Assembly: GCA_031282705.1 (NCBI GenBank)
Contig: JAITDF010000280.1
Location: forward strand, 1 to 7,111
Length of the DNA stretch: 7,111 bases
Source: Opitutaceae bacterium
Lineage (GTDB): Bacteria > Verrucomicrobiota > Verrucomicrobiia > Opitutales > Opitutaceae
Direction of reading: 5' to 3'
Shown in pieces: positions 1-6,173 of this stretch. The translations under genes were made by a program, and so were the position numbers. The notes beneath the pieces were generated by a model. It had not been told where the DNA came from. It did no database searches and saw only the letters and a program-made list of their open reading frames with translations. Numbering within the stretch: position 1 is the stretch's first letter; each line of letters begins with the position of its first letter.

Positions 1-1
1 G

Positions 2-112
2 GTGACGGGCCTTTTTCTCCCGCGCGGCAAACACGGCCTCACCCGCCGCGGCGGCGTGCTCGCCGCCGCCGGCATCATCCTCCCCGGCATCATCGTTTAT
101 CTGAACCTCTGA
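2..112 (+). CDS. C-terminal end of a membrane protein (5' partial)
   Basis: An open frame enters from the left edge and stops at TGA 110-112, giving 36 residues. They contain a basic, glycine-rich stretch (PRGKHGLTRRGG) followed by a hydrophobic segment of about 15 residues (VLAAAGIILPGIIVYL) and a two-residue tail. This looks like the last cytoplasmic loop and final helix of a multi-pass inner-membrane protein. The loop-then-helix ending resembles the C-termini of calcium/sodium antiporters of the YrbG type, but 36 residues cannot establish the family. The next gene starts 30 bases downstream in the same frame, so co-transcription with the ABC ATPase is possible. The reality of the coding end is fairly sure; the identity is a guess. 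Confidence 0.5.
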   Translation: MTGLFLPRGKHGLTRRGGVLAAAGIILPGIIVYLNL

Positions 113-142
113 AAAATCCAGCCTTTCAGCCCTTTTCCGCCC

Positions 143-1030
143 ATGCTTCCCGTCATCGAATGCCGCCACCTCACGCACTATTACGGCGACAAGCCCGCGC
201 TGCTCGACGTGTCGTGGCTGCTGCGCCCCGGGCGCATCTGCGGCCTGCTCGGGCGCAACGGCGCGGGCAAGACCACCACCATCAACATCCTCAACTCCTT
301 CCTCACCCCGCGCTCCGGCCGCTGCCTCCTCCTCGGCGAGGACTCGCACCAGCTCGCCCCGCGCACCAAGGCCCGCATCGGCTACCTCATCGAGGGCCAC
401 ATCCAATACGGCTTCTTTAATATAAACCAGATCGAGCATTTCTACTCGCGCTTTTATCCGAATTGGACGCCGGCCATCTACTACCACCTCATGTCGAAAC
501 TCGACATCACGCCGCGCCAGCGCATCGCCACCATGTCCTGCGGCCAGCGCTCCCAAGTCGCCCTCGGCCTCATCCTCGCGCAAAACCCCGACCTTATAAT
601 ATTCGACGATTATTCCATGGGCCTCGACCCCGGCTACCGACGCCTCTTTATAGAAGTCATCCACGACTACGCCGCCGACGGAAAACGCAGCATCCTGCTC
701 ACCTCGCACATCATACAGGACCTCGAAAACCTCATCGACGACTGCGTCATCTACCAGCAGGGCCGCGTGCTCCTCGACTTGGAGGCGCGCCGCCTCCGCG
801 ACGGTTTTCGCAAATACACCTTTGCCACCACGCCCGCCGTCGCCGGCGCCCGCGACGACGCGCGGCACCTCGTCATCGAGCGCGGCGAAAAACGCTCCGC
901 CCTCCACGGTTTTCTCGACGAGCCCGCCGCCCGCGCCGAACTCGCCGCCCGCGGAATCCCCGCCCCCGACCTCCGCCCCGAACCGGCCACGCTGGAGGAC
1001 ATTTTCATCGCATTAACCGGAAAATATTAA
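143..1030 (+). CDS. ABC transporter ATP-binding protein with variant Walker B and signature motifs
   Basis: This 295-residue cytoplasmic nucleotide-binding subunit would hydrolyse ATP to drive a membrane partner, most likely the permease at 1260. Walker A is G37-RNGAGK-T44, the signature region is MSCGQ at 131-135, Walker B is LIIFDD at 151-156, the D-loop is GLDP at 160-163 and the switch histidine is H189 in LLTSH. The last 80 residues end in TLEDIFIALTGKY, the usual tail of ABC-2-type ATPases. Oddities: the normal catalytic glutamate after Walker B is Asp156, the signature has Cys where LSGGQ has Gly, and the Q-loop position carries Glu84 (YLIE). Five ATA isoleucine codons (422, 596, 599, 650, 713) stand out in a GC-rich gene. 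ATG 143 is the first start codon after the upstream stop at 110-112; no Shine-Dalgarno sequence is visible. The family assignment is firm; the substrate is unknown. Confidence 0.93.
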   Translation: MLPVIECRHLTHYYGDKPALLDVSWLLRPGRICGLLGRNGAGKTTTINILNSFLTPRSGRCLLLGEDSHQLAPRTKARIGYLIEGHIQYGFFNINQIEHFYSRFYPNWTPAIYYHLMSKLDITPRQRIATMSCGQRSQVALGLILAQNPDLIIFDDYSMGLDPGYRRLFIEVIHDYAADGKRSILLTSHIIQDLENLIDDCVIYQQGRVLLDLEARRLRDGFRKYTFATTPAVAGARDDARHLVIERGEKRSALHGFLDEPAARAELAARGIPAPDLRPEPATLEDIFIALTGKY

Positions 1031-1052
1031 ACCCATGCCAGCCCGCAAAAAA

Positions 1053-1144
1053 TCGTTCTCGTTCTCTTACTCGTTCTCGTTCTCGAAACGCCACGGAAAT
1101 GAAAGAGAGAATGAGAACGAGTAAAAGAACGAGAACGAGAACGA
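1053..1144. repeat. Long imperfect hairpin built from GTTCTC/GAGAAC hexamers
   Basis: The left arm (1053-1084, 32 bases) is made of TCGTTC hexamers split by TTAC. The right arm (1107-1144, 38 bases) is its reverse complement, with one extra hexamer (six unpaired bases) and one position that would be a G-U wobble in RNA. The loop is 1085-1106. The right arm continues into an almost pure purine tract to about 1165. No T-run follows the hairpin on the + strand, so it is not a classic terminator for the ATPase gene. Read on the - strand, it is followed by six T (1047-1052), which is terminator-like, but no - strand gene is seen here. It lies between the ATPase and permease genes and could affect mRNA processing or relative expression, or be a dispersed genomic repeat. 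Confidence 0.8.
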
Positions 1145-1214
1145 GGAAAGAGAAAGAATAAAGAAACGGAAAACGATTCACAAAAATCATCCCGCCTCCC
1201 GCATCACATATACT

Positions 1215-1249
1215 GCATTCCGCATTCCGAAATCCGAAATCCAAAATCC
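1215..1249. repeat. Degenerate heptamer tandem repeat (5 units)
   Basis: Five consecutive 7-base units are visible: GCATTCC twice, GAAATCC twice, then AAAATCC. The array ends 10 bases before the permease start codon, so it occupies the leader of that gene. The bases between the hexamer hairpin and this array (about 1166-1214) show no gene and no convincing promoter. The unit is too short and the array too small for CRISPR. It may be a simple-sequence repeat of the kind scattered through some genomes. Confidence 0.75.
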
Positions 1250-1259
1250 ACATTTCCCC

Positions 1260-1931
1260 ATGTCCCGCGCCCTCTTCTATAAAGAATGGATCAAGCTCCG
1301 CCTCTGGTGGGTGCTCATGCTCGCCGCCGGCGTCGCGTTCGCGCTCGTCCTGTTTTTCAAGCTCCGCTACGTCGCCAACGCCAACGAGGCCGTCACGGTT
1401 TGGAACGCGTGGATATTCAAGGGCTGGCTCTTCTTCCGCCCCTTCCAATATGTGCCGCTCGTGTTCGGCGTGGCGCTCGGCCTCCTGCAATTCCTGCCCG
1501 AGGTGCAGGCCCGGCGCGTCCGCCTCGTGCTCCATCTCCCGCTCGGCGAGACCCGCGCCATCGCGCTCCACCTCGCCGCCGGCCTCCTCCTGCTCGCGCT
1601 CGCCCTGCTGCCCGCCGCGCTCGTCTTCTCCCTCGGCGGCGCGCTCTGGTTCCCCCGCGAATGGCAGGGCAACCTTTTCCATGTGCTGACGCCCTGGCTG
1701 CTCGCCGGCGCCGGCGCGTATCTCGCCGCCGCCGCCGTGCTGCTCGAAACCAACTGGCGGCACCGCGTTTTTTATCTGCTTCTCGCCGCCGGCGCGCTCC
1801 GTCTTTTCCTGCTCGAAACCTTCTACGACACCTGCGCCCGCATCCTGCCCGCGCTCGCGCTCTGGGTGCTCGCGCTTGTCCTCGTCCCGCTCTTTTCCAG
1901 CCACCGTTTCAGAAAGGGCCTCGTGCGATGA
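1260..1931 (+). CDS. ABC-2-type transporter membrane subunit (predicted)
   Basis: This 223-residue hydrophobic protein is the likely membrane partner of the ATPase at 143. It opens with a short basic cytoplasmic segment, LFYKEWIKLR, a common start for ABC-2 permeases. About six membrane helices follow, at roughly residues 16-33, 62-80, 101-127, 142-162, 168-187 and 193-212. The tail, SSHRFRKGLVR, is basic and probably cytoplasmic. It has no signal peptide or soluble domain. It is somewhat short for an ABC-2 permease, so it may work as a homodimer or with the neighbouring membrane protein. The last four bases, ATGA, overlap the start of the next gene, which suggests translational coupling. ATG 1260 directly follows the heptamer repeat array and lacks a clear Shine-Dalgarno sequence. 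The role is inferred from topology and context; no substrate can be read from the sequence. Confidence 0.78.
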   Translation: MSRALFYKEWIKLRLWWVLMLAAGVAFALVLFFKLRYVANANEAVTVWNAWIFKGWLFFRPFQYVPLVFGVALGLLQFLPEVQARRVRLVLHLPLGETRAIALHLAAGLLLLALALLPAALVFSLGGALWFPREWQGNLFHVLTPWLLAGAGAYLAAAAVLLETNWRHRVFYLLLAAGALRLFLLETFYDTCARILPALALWVLALVLVPLFSSHRFRKGLVR

Positions 1932-3265
1932 GACACGCCGCCCGCATCTTCCTCCTCCTCACCGGCGCGGCGCTCCTCGCGCACTACCTCCCGCTCGGCT
2001 GGCACATCCTCACCGCCGGGCGCCAGCGCGTCCCCTACGTTTATTACGGCGACACCGGCGCCGGCTTCCTGTTCACCCGCGTGGAAAAAGCCGGCGGCGA
2101 CACCCGCCTCATCCACACCGACGCCGCCGGGCGCGCCCTCGAACGCGACACCTTCGAGTCGCTCCTGCCGCTCACCTTCCACGCCCAACTCTATAAAACT
2201 GGAGCCATGCCGAAAGAAATCGGCGGCGTGGCCGTCACCCCCGGCGCGCTCCGGCGCGAGCAGTTCAACCTCCGCGTCCGCCCCGACCAGCTCGACACCC
2301 CGCTCGTCCCGCTGCACCCCGTTTTTGAAACCGACAACGGCCGCGCCCGCCTCGAAATCCCGCCCGACTTCATGCGCATAAACGGCGCGGCGGGAGTGGC
2401 GGACGCGCCGGGGCCGGGCGCGCGCCGCCGTGCCATCGAGTTTCTCGACCCGAAAACCAACACCATCCTCCCCGAAAAAAGCGCCCTCTACACCGACGCC
2501 TTTGCCCGCGCCCGCTTTGTCTTCCCCGTCACCGCCGCCGGCTCCAACCCCACGGCCCGCAAACCCTACGACGAAGGCATCTACCTCGCCGACGCCGAAG
2601 GCCAGGTCTTCCTGCTGCGGCAGGCGCGCGGCCGCCCCGGCCTCGTCCGCGTGGCCGATCACGCCGCCGACCCCGCCGCCTGGCGCGCGCTCCGCCCCCG
2701 CCACATCATCGTCAACGAAATCGAAACCCGCGAACTCCGCGCCCTCATCATCGACGCCGGCGGCAAACCCTGGCTCGCCGTCGGCGAAAACCACCGCCTC
2801 GTCCCGCTCCCCGTCACCCGCTACAACCCCGCCGCCGACACCCTCAGCCTGCGCGGCAACCTCCTCCACCGCCTCCTCGTCGTCCAGACCGCCGCCGCGC
2901 CCGGCGCCGCCCCCGCGCTCGAAGCCGTCGCCCTCGACCGCGACTACCGCGTCCTCGACCGCCACCACGAGACGCTGCCCGACCCCGCCGCCCGACCCGC
3001 CGCCCGCGCCGGACGCGTGCTTTTCCCCCTCGCCTGGTGGCTGGCCGGCGACACCTCCGGCTACCTCGGCTTCCACGCCCGCGTCACGCCCCGCGACCTG
3101 CTCCCCGCCGCCGCCGCGCTCAACGCCCTGCTCCTCGCCGCGCACCTGCTCATCCTGCGCAGGAACAAAACCCTCGCCCCCGCCCGCCTCCCCGACCTCG
3201 CCGCCACCGCCGCCCTCGGCCTCTGCGGCCTGCTCCCCGCGCTCCTCCTCCCGCGCGCCGGCTGA
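1928..3265 (+). CDS. DUF4857-like membrane-anchored periplasmic protein
   Basis: This 445-residue protein appears tethered to the inner membrane at both ends. A hydrophobic segment at about residues 4-22 is followed by a large soluble domain (about 27-388). Two more helices lie at about 390-410 and 424-441, separated by a basic loop containing RRNK (411-414). By the positive-inside rule the loop is cytoplasmic and the large domain periplasmic. Landmarks in that domain are VYYGDTGAGFLF (38-49), an RAIEFLDPKTNTILPEKS segment (168-185), NPTARKPYDEG (207-217) and HIIVNEIETREL (259-270). From memory these match DUF4857, a family of unknown function found beside ABC genes in Bacteroidota; this was not checked by search. 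The start is ATG 1928, inside the ATGA overlap with the permease. The same frame stays open upstream to 1286, but that part lies inside the permease gene. The very high GC content (51 of 60 bases at 2881-2940) gives long spurious frames in this region. Confidence 0.82.
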   Translation: MRHAARIFLLLTGAALLAHYLPLGWHILTAGRQRVPYVYYGDTGAGFLFTRVEKAGGDTRLIHTDAAGRALERDTFESLLPLTFHAQLYKTGAMPKEIGGVAVTPGALRREQFNLRVRPDQLDTPLVPLHPVFETDNGRARLEIPPDFMRINGAAGVADAPGPGARRRAIEFLDPKTNTILPEKSALYTDAFARARFVFPVTAAGSNPTARKPYDEGIYLADAEGQVFLLRQARGRPGLVRVADHAADPAAWRALRPRHIIVNEIETRELRALIIDAGGKPWLAVGENHRLVPLPVTRYNPAADTLSLRGNLLHRLLVVQTAAAPGAAPALEAVALDRDYRVLDRHHETLPDPAARPAARAGRVLFPLAWWLAGDTSGYLGFHARVTPRDLLPAAAALNALLLAAHLLILRRNKTLAPARLPDLAATAALGLCGLLPALLLPRAG

Positions 3266-3302
3266 CGCGGCCCGCGCGCCTTCCCCTTTTTCCCGCCACA
3301 CC

Positions 3303-5888
3303 ATGAAAACAAACACACCATGCCAATCGCAACTGAGACTGAGACCGGCTCACCTGCCCCTCATGCTCCTCCTCGCGCTCCCCGCCGCCCTCCAAGCGGC
3401 CCCGAACGCCTCGTCGTCCGCCTCCGGCACGTCCAGACCGGCAGCCTCAGCCGCCGGAACCGACGTCATCGAAAGAGAGGTTTACGCCTCGCCCGAGCAA
3501 GCAGGCAGATTCGTCATCGAACACGAGGAAATCAACATGGCGCCTTCTACCACGGGTTCCGTCAACGAAGTGCTGCGCATGCGCGCCTTGGTCCAATTCG
3601 ACCAAAATTCCCGCAATAGCCTGATCGGCGGCGACATCACCCCGCCACGGGTCTCCATCGGCGGCGGGAGGTATTACGAAAATAACTTCCTGCTCGATGG
3701 CATCAGTATCTCTAACAACCTCGACCCTTCTGGCTTCAATTCCTCAACATCGGATGGCTCCTCCGTTGCCCCGTCCGGCGAGGCCGAAAGTCGATTCATA
3801 GATCCCGACCTCGTCGGCTCGCTGACCGTTTATACCTCCAACGTTCCCGCCGAATACGGTGCCTTCACCGGCGGCGTTATCAGTGCCAAAATCCGCGAGC
3901 CGCGAACCGACGGAATACACCTTTCGCTCAAATACCGCCATACCAGCGACTCTTGGGCGCGGCAGCACTATCTCCCCGGACAGGCCCGTTACTCCACCAA
4001 TGCCGCGAGCTATCAGCCTGAGTTCACAAAACACGAATACTCGCTATCCCTCGAAACCCCATTCTCCTCCGCGAGTGGTGCCATGCATGGTGCCGCCCTG
4101 CTCTCCTATACCGAAAAACGCTCCATCATCCCAGTCTATGACACCACAAACCGCGCGGAAAAACACAACACTCTCCGCCTCAACCGAAATCTTCTCCTCA
4201 AGCTCACCGAGCGATTTTCCGACGACTTCAAGGCATCCCTCACCACCGCGTGGATTCCCTACGAAGGCGAGTATTACGCCCAAGCAAACCGGCGCGGCAG
4301 CCGTTTCACTGCCGTGGGCGGCGGACTCTCCATGCAACTCGACACCGAAAATACCTTCTCCCTTGGTCTTCTCGATACCACCCTTTCTTTCCAACACTCC
4401 AACCTTGACCGTGATGGTGAGGGCAACGCCATTTACACTTGGCGCAGCGCCTCTACCAACGCCTACGCCAACTGGGGCACCAGCACTACCGCCATGGAGG
4501 GCTTCGCCGGAGACTACACACAGTCAAAAAACCAGTTTACCCTCAAGCCAGTCTTCACCTTCAACCCTCTTCGCACCGGCTGGTTGAAACACGCGCTCAA
4601 GGCCGGTGGAGAGTTTTCATACCTGAAATTCAAAGCCAACCACGTCGGCTCGAGCCTTTACATGTGGAGTGGTTCATCCAACTTGAACACCCCGACGAAC
4701 AGCCCCTACAACACCGACGCGGTCGGCGACCTTAAGGACGGCGTCGTCACTGGCGAGCAATGGCTCAATCGCCGCACCTCCTACGCCCCGTGGCACAAAA
4801 ACCTCGGCGTCACGCAGGCCGCTTTTTTTGTCGAGGACACCATCCAGTTGGAACGGATTTCCTTCCGCCCCGGTATCCGTGTTTCTTACGACGACATCAG
4901 CAACAATGTGGACATCGCCCCGAGGACGCTCCTCAACGTTGATGTCCTCAAAAACAATCTCCTGAACCTCCACGCCGGCTACAATCGTTACTACGGCACT
5001 CAAATCATGAACTGGGCCATGTATAACAACACGAACTTCTCCACCGAGACACGCGACTCTTGGGACCAGCCGTGGACATCAACGCCCCCAGTGAGGCCAC
5101 TCGCCAGCCGGAACCTCGGCGACCTCGACTCCCCCTACAACGACGAATTCAGCCTCGGTGCCGAGGTGAATATCTGGAAAGCCGCCTTCCGCCTTGAGGC
5201 AGTCAAACGCAAGCACCGCGACCAAATCCGCTCCATCCCCGACCCCGACGGCCCCGCTGGCGTTTCCAACAACCGGAAATACTCCAACGGCGGGAAAACC
5301 GACTACGAGGGTCTCTCTTTTGAAATCGAAAAAAACCTAAATCTCTATTGGGCCGGGAAACACAGACTTCTCTTCACTGCCTCCAAGTCGGAAAGCAAGA
5401 CCTCCTTCCGCACAGACCTTGGCTTTGCCGAGGGTGCGAACCTCATTTCCCCGGACTACGCTATGTATAACGGCGAAATTGTCCTCAAGGATGTCATGCC
5501 GCCGAACAACTTCAACAACCCTTGGGTGCTGGCACTCAGCGATGGCATGAGCTTCCTCAATGATCGCCTCCGCCTTCACAATGTCGTCCGCTACGAAAAA
5601 GGCGGCGACGGCGTCTTCTATGTCGGTAGCCGAACCGGTATCAGCCCCGACACCCTGACCATATACGAATATGTGGACGGCCACCAGCCCTCCTCCCTCT
5701 ACTATGACCTCTCCGCCGAGTTCGACCTATTAAAATGCAAAGGCGGCACACTGACCCTCCGCATCGAAATCATGAACGTTTTTGACCGCAAAATCCTCGC
5801 CAATACCGAAAAATCGGTCTCTGGAAACGGTACCGACTCCTACATGATGGGTCGCCAGCTCTACGCCGGAATGCAATACAAGTTCTGA
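3303..5888 (+). CDS. TonB-dependent outer-membrane receptor
   Basis: This 861-residue outer-membrane beta-barrel receptor would bring a ligand across the outer membrane using TonB-ExbBD energy. The signal peptide has a hydrophobic core LPLMLLLALPAAL (18-30) with probable cleavage after QA (31-32). A Ser/Ala-rich linker runs to about 52, and the plug domain spans about 55-200. Plug landmarks are RYYENNFLLDG (123-133) and AEYGAFTGGVIS (183-194), the usual end-of-plug AEYG..GGV pattern. The rest is barrel, with NVFDRK at 825-830 and a terminal strand GRQLYAGMQYKF (850-861) ending in Phe, as expected for BAM-assembled proteins. No N-terminal carboxypeptidase-like domain is seen, and the TonB box is not obvious (perhaps near DVIEREVYA, 54-62). 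ATG 3303 is chosen because the signal peptide begins there; the same frame is open back to 2430, but that part is proline/serine-rich shadow sequence inside the upstream gene. The gap to the DUF4857-like gene is 37 bases. From about 3470 on, base composition is much less GC-rich than upstream. The ligand is unknown. Confidence 0.93.
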   Translation: MKTNTPCQSQLRLRPAHLPLMLLLALPAALQAAPNASSSASGTSRPAASAAGTDVIEREVYASPEQAGRFVIEHEEINMAPSTTGSVNEVLRMRALVQFDQNSRNSLIGGDITPPRVSIGGGRYYENNFLLDGISISNNLDPSGFNSSTSDGSSVAPSGEAESRFIDPDLVGSLTVYTSNVPAEYGAFTGGVISAKIREPRTDGIHLSLKYRHTSDSWARQHYLPGQARYSTNAASYQPEFTKHEYSLSLETPFSSASGAMHGAALLSYTEKRSIIPVYDTTNRAEKHNTLRLNRNLLLKLTERFSDDFKASLTTAWIPYEGEYYAQANRRGSRFTAVGGGLSMQLDTENTFSLGLLDTTLSFQHSNLDRDGEGNAIYTWRSASTNAYANWGTSTTAMEGFAGDYTQSKNQFTLKPVFTFNPLRTGWLKHALKAGGEFSYLKFKANHVGSSLYMWSGSSNLNTPTNSPYNTDAVGDLKDGVVTGEQWLNRRTSYAPWHKNLGVTQAAFFVEDTIQLERISFRPGIRVSYDDISNNVDIAPRTLLNVDVLKNNLLNLHAGYNRYYGTQIMNWAMYNNTNFSTETRDSWDQPWTSTPPVRPLASRNLGDLDSPYNDEFSLGAEVNIWKAAFRLEAVKRKHRDQIRSIPDPDGPAGVSNNRKYSNGGKTDYEGLSFEIEKNLNLYWAGKHRLLFTASKSESKTSFRTDLGFAEGANLISPDYAMYNGEIVLKDVMPPNNFNNPWVLALSDGMSFLNDRLRLHNVVRYEKGGDGVFYVGSRTGISPDTLTIYEYVDGHQPSSLYYDLSAEFDLLKCKGGTLTLRIEIMNVFDRKILANTEKSVSGNGTDSYMMGRQLYAGMQYKF

Positions 5889-5948
5889 TTGCAATATCAG
5901 CAGCAATAAACATCCGAATCGAACCATTGAACCTAAATTCTGCAGTTG

Positions 5949-5967
5949 AAACGAGAGTTCGTTTTTT
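5949..5967 (+). terminator. Possible weak intrinsic terminator after the receptor gene
   Basis: A six-base stem, AAACGA (5949-5954) with TCGTTT (5959-5964), closes a four-base loop and runs into six consecutive T (5962-5967). It lies 61 bases after the receptor stop codon. The stem has only two G-C pairs and its 3' arm overlaps the T-run, so it would be weak. It also overlaps the left arm of the inverted repeat, giving two competing folds. Confidence 0.3.
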
Positions 5968-6002
5968 ACCTGTCCCCAATTGCATTCCAATTGCCCGTTT
6001 GT

Positions 6003-6018
6003 GGCGACTTCAGTCGCC
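6003..6018. repeat. Short REP-like palindrome
   Basis: GGCGACT (6003-6009) pairs perfectly with AGTCGCC (6012-6018) across a two-base spacer. It is preceded by GT and sits in the middle of the larger inverted-repeat element. Compact GC-rich palindromes of this kind resemble REP sequences, which are often moved by Y1-type transposases, but no such transposase is in the window. Confidence 0.55.
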
Positions 6019-6081
6019 CGCTCCGCTCCAATCCGGTGCGCTGATTTTCAACTGCGGAATTTAGGTTGAAAAGGGTGGCGG

Positions 6082-6106
6082 ACCGTTTTTAAGAACCGTT
6101 TTTAAG
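6082..6106. repeat. Tandem 12-base direct repeat, 13-base period
   Basis: ACCGTTTTTAAG occurs at 6082-6093 and again at 6095-6106. It lies just downstream of the inverted-repeat element and about 70 bases before the pseudouridine synthase start. TTGAAA at 6066-6071 with TTTAAG at 6088-6093 (16-base spacer) could form a weak promoter for that gene, and the second repeat would duplicate the -10-like part. This promoter reading is speculative. Confidence 0.5.
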
Positions 6107-6146
6107 GGACAACCCGGCGGCGCATGGTCAGATTGAACGGTGAAAT

Positions 6147-6170
6147 TCAGACGCCATCACTCAGACGCCA
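6147..6170. repeat. Short direct repeat before the pseudouridine synthase gene
   Basis: TCAGACGCCA occurs at 6147-6156 and 6161-6170, separated by four bases, ending three bases before ATG 6174. It may be a slippage duplication in the leader. It contains no ribosome-binding motif. Confidence 0.5.
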
Positions 6171-6173
6171 CCC

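Larger units (their letters stand above)
5927..6070. repeat. 144-base inverted-repeat element (MITE-like or 3' UTR structure)
   Basis: Bases 5927-5951 and 6046-6070 are 25-base inverted repeats that match at 23 positions; one of the two differences would be a G-U pair in RNA. The core is sequence of ordinary GC content with two direct copies of CCAATTGC (5976-5983 and 5987-5994) and a perfect palindrome at 6003-6018. There is no open frame of note inside. No clear target-site duplication flanks the arms, so insertion as a mobile element is not proven. It sits between the receptor and the pseudouridine synthase genes and could be a non-autonomous mobile element, a REP-type cluster, or a folded mRNA end. 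Confidence 0.72.

Noticed and set aside
1177..1214. Possible promoter before the permease: TTCACA (1177-1182) and TATACT (1209-1214)
   Set aside because: The -10-like box is good, but the spacer is 26 bases, far from the usual 16-18, and no better -35 box is present.
1053..1249. CRISPR array in the repeat-rich gap
   Set aside because: The units are 6 and 7 bases long, contiguous, and lack unique spacers; no cas genes are present.
1286..1927. Upstream extension of the DUF4857-like frame to 1286
   Set aside because: It is Arg/Ala/Pro-rich shadow sequence of the permease gene. ATG 1928 in an ATGA overlap begins directly with a membrane segment.
2430..3302. Upstream extension of the receptor frame to 2430
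   Set aside because: The extension is Pro/Ser/Thr-rich and overlaps the DUF4857-like gene in another frame. A proper signal peptide begins at ATG 3303.
1005..3316. Long - strand open frames opposite the permease and DUF4857-like genes (1005-1904 and 1823-3316)
   Set aside because: Their products are Glu/Gly/Arg/Ala-rich low-complexity sequence with no recognisable domain. They arise because high GC removes stops opposite real genes.
5888..5907. Stem ATTGC/GCAAT just after the receptor stop as a terminator
   Set aside because: It has only five base pairs, a 10-base loop and no T-run after it.
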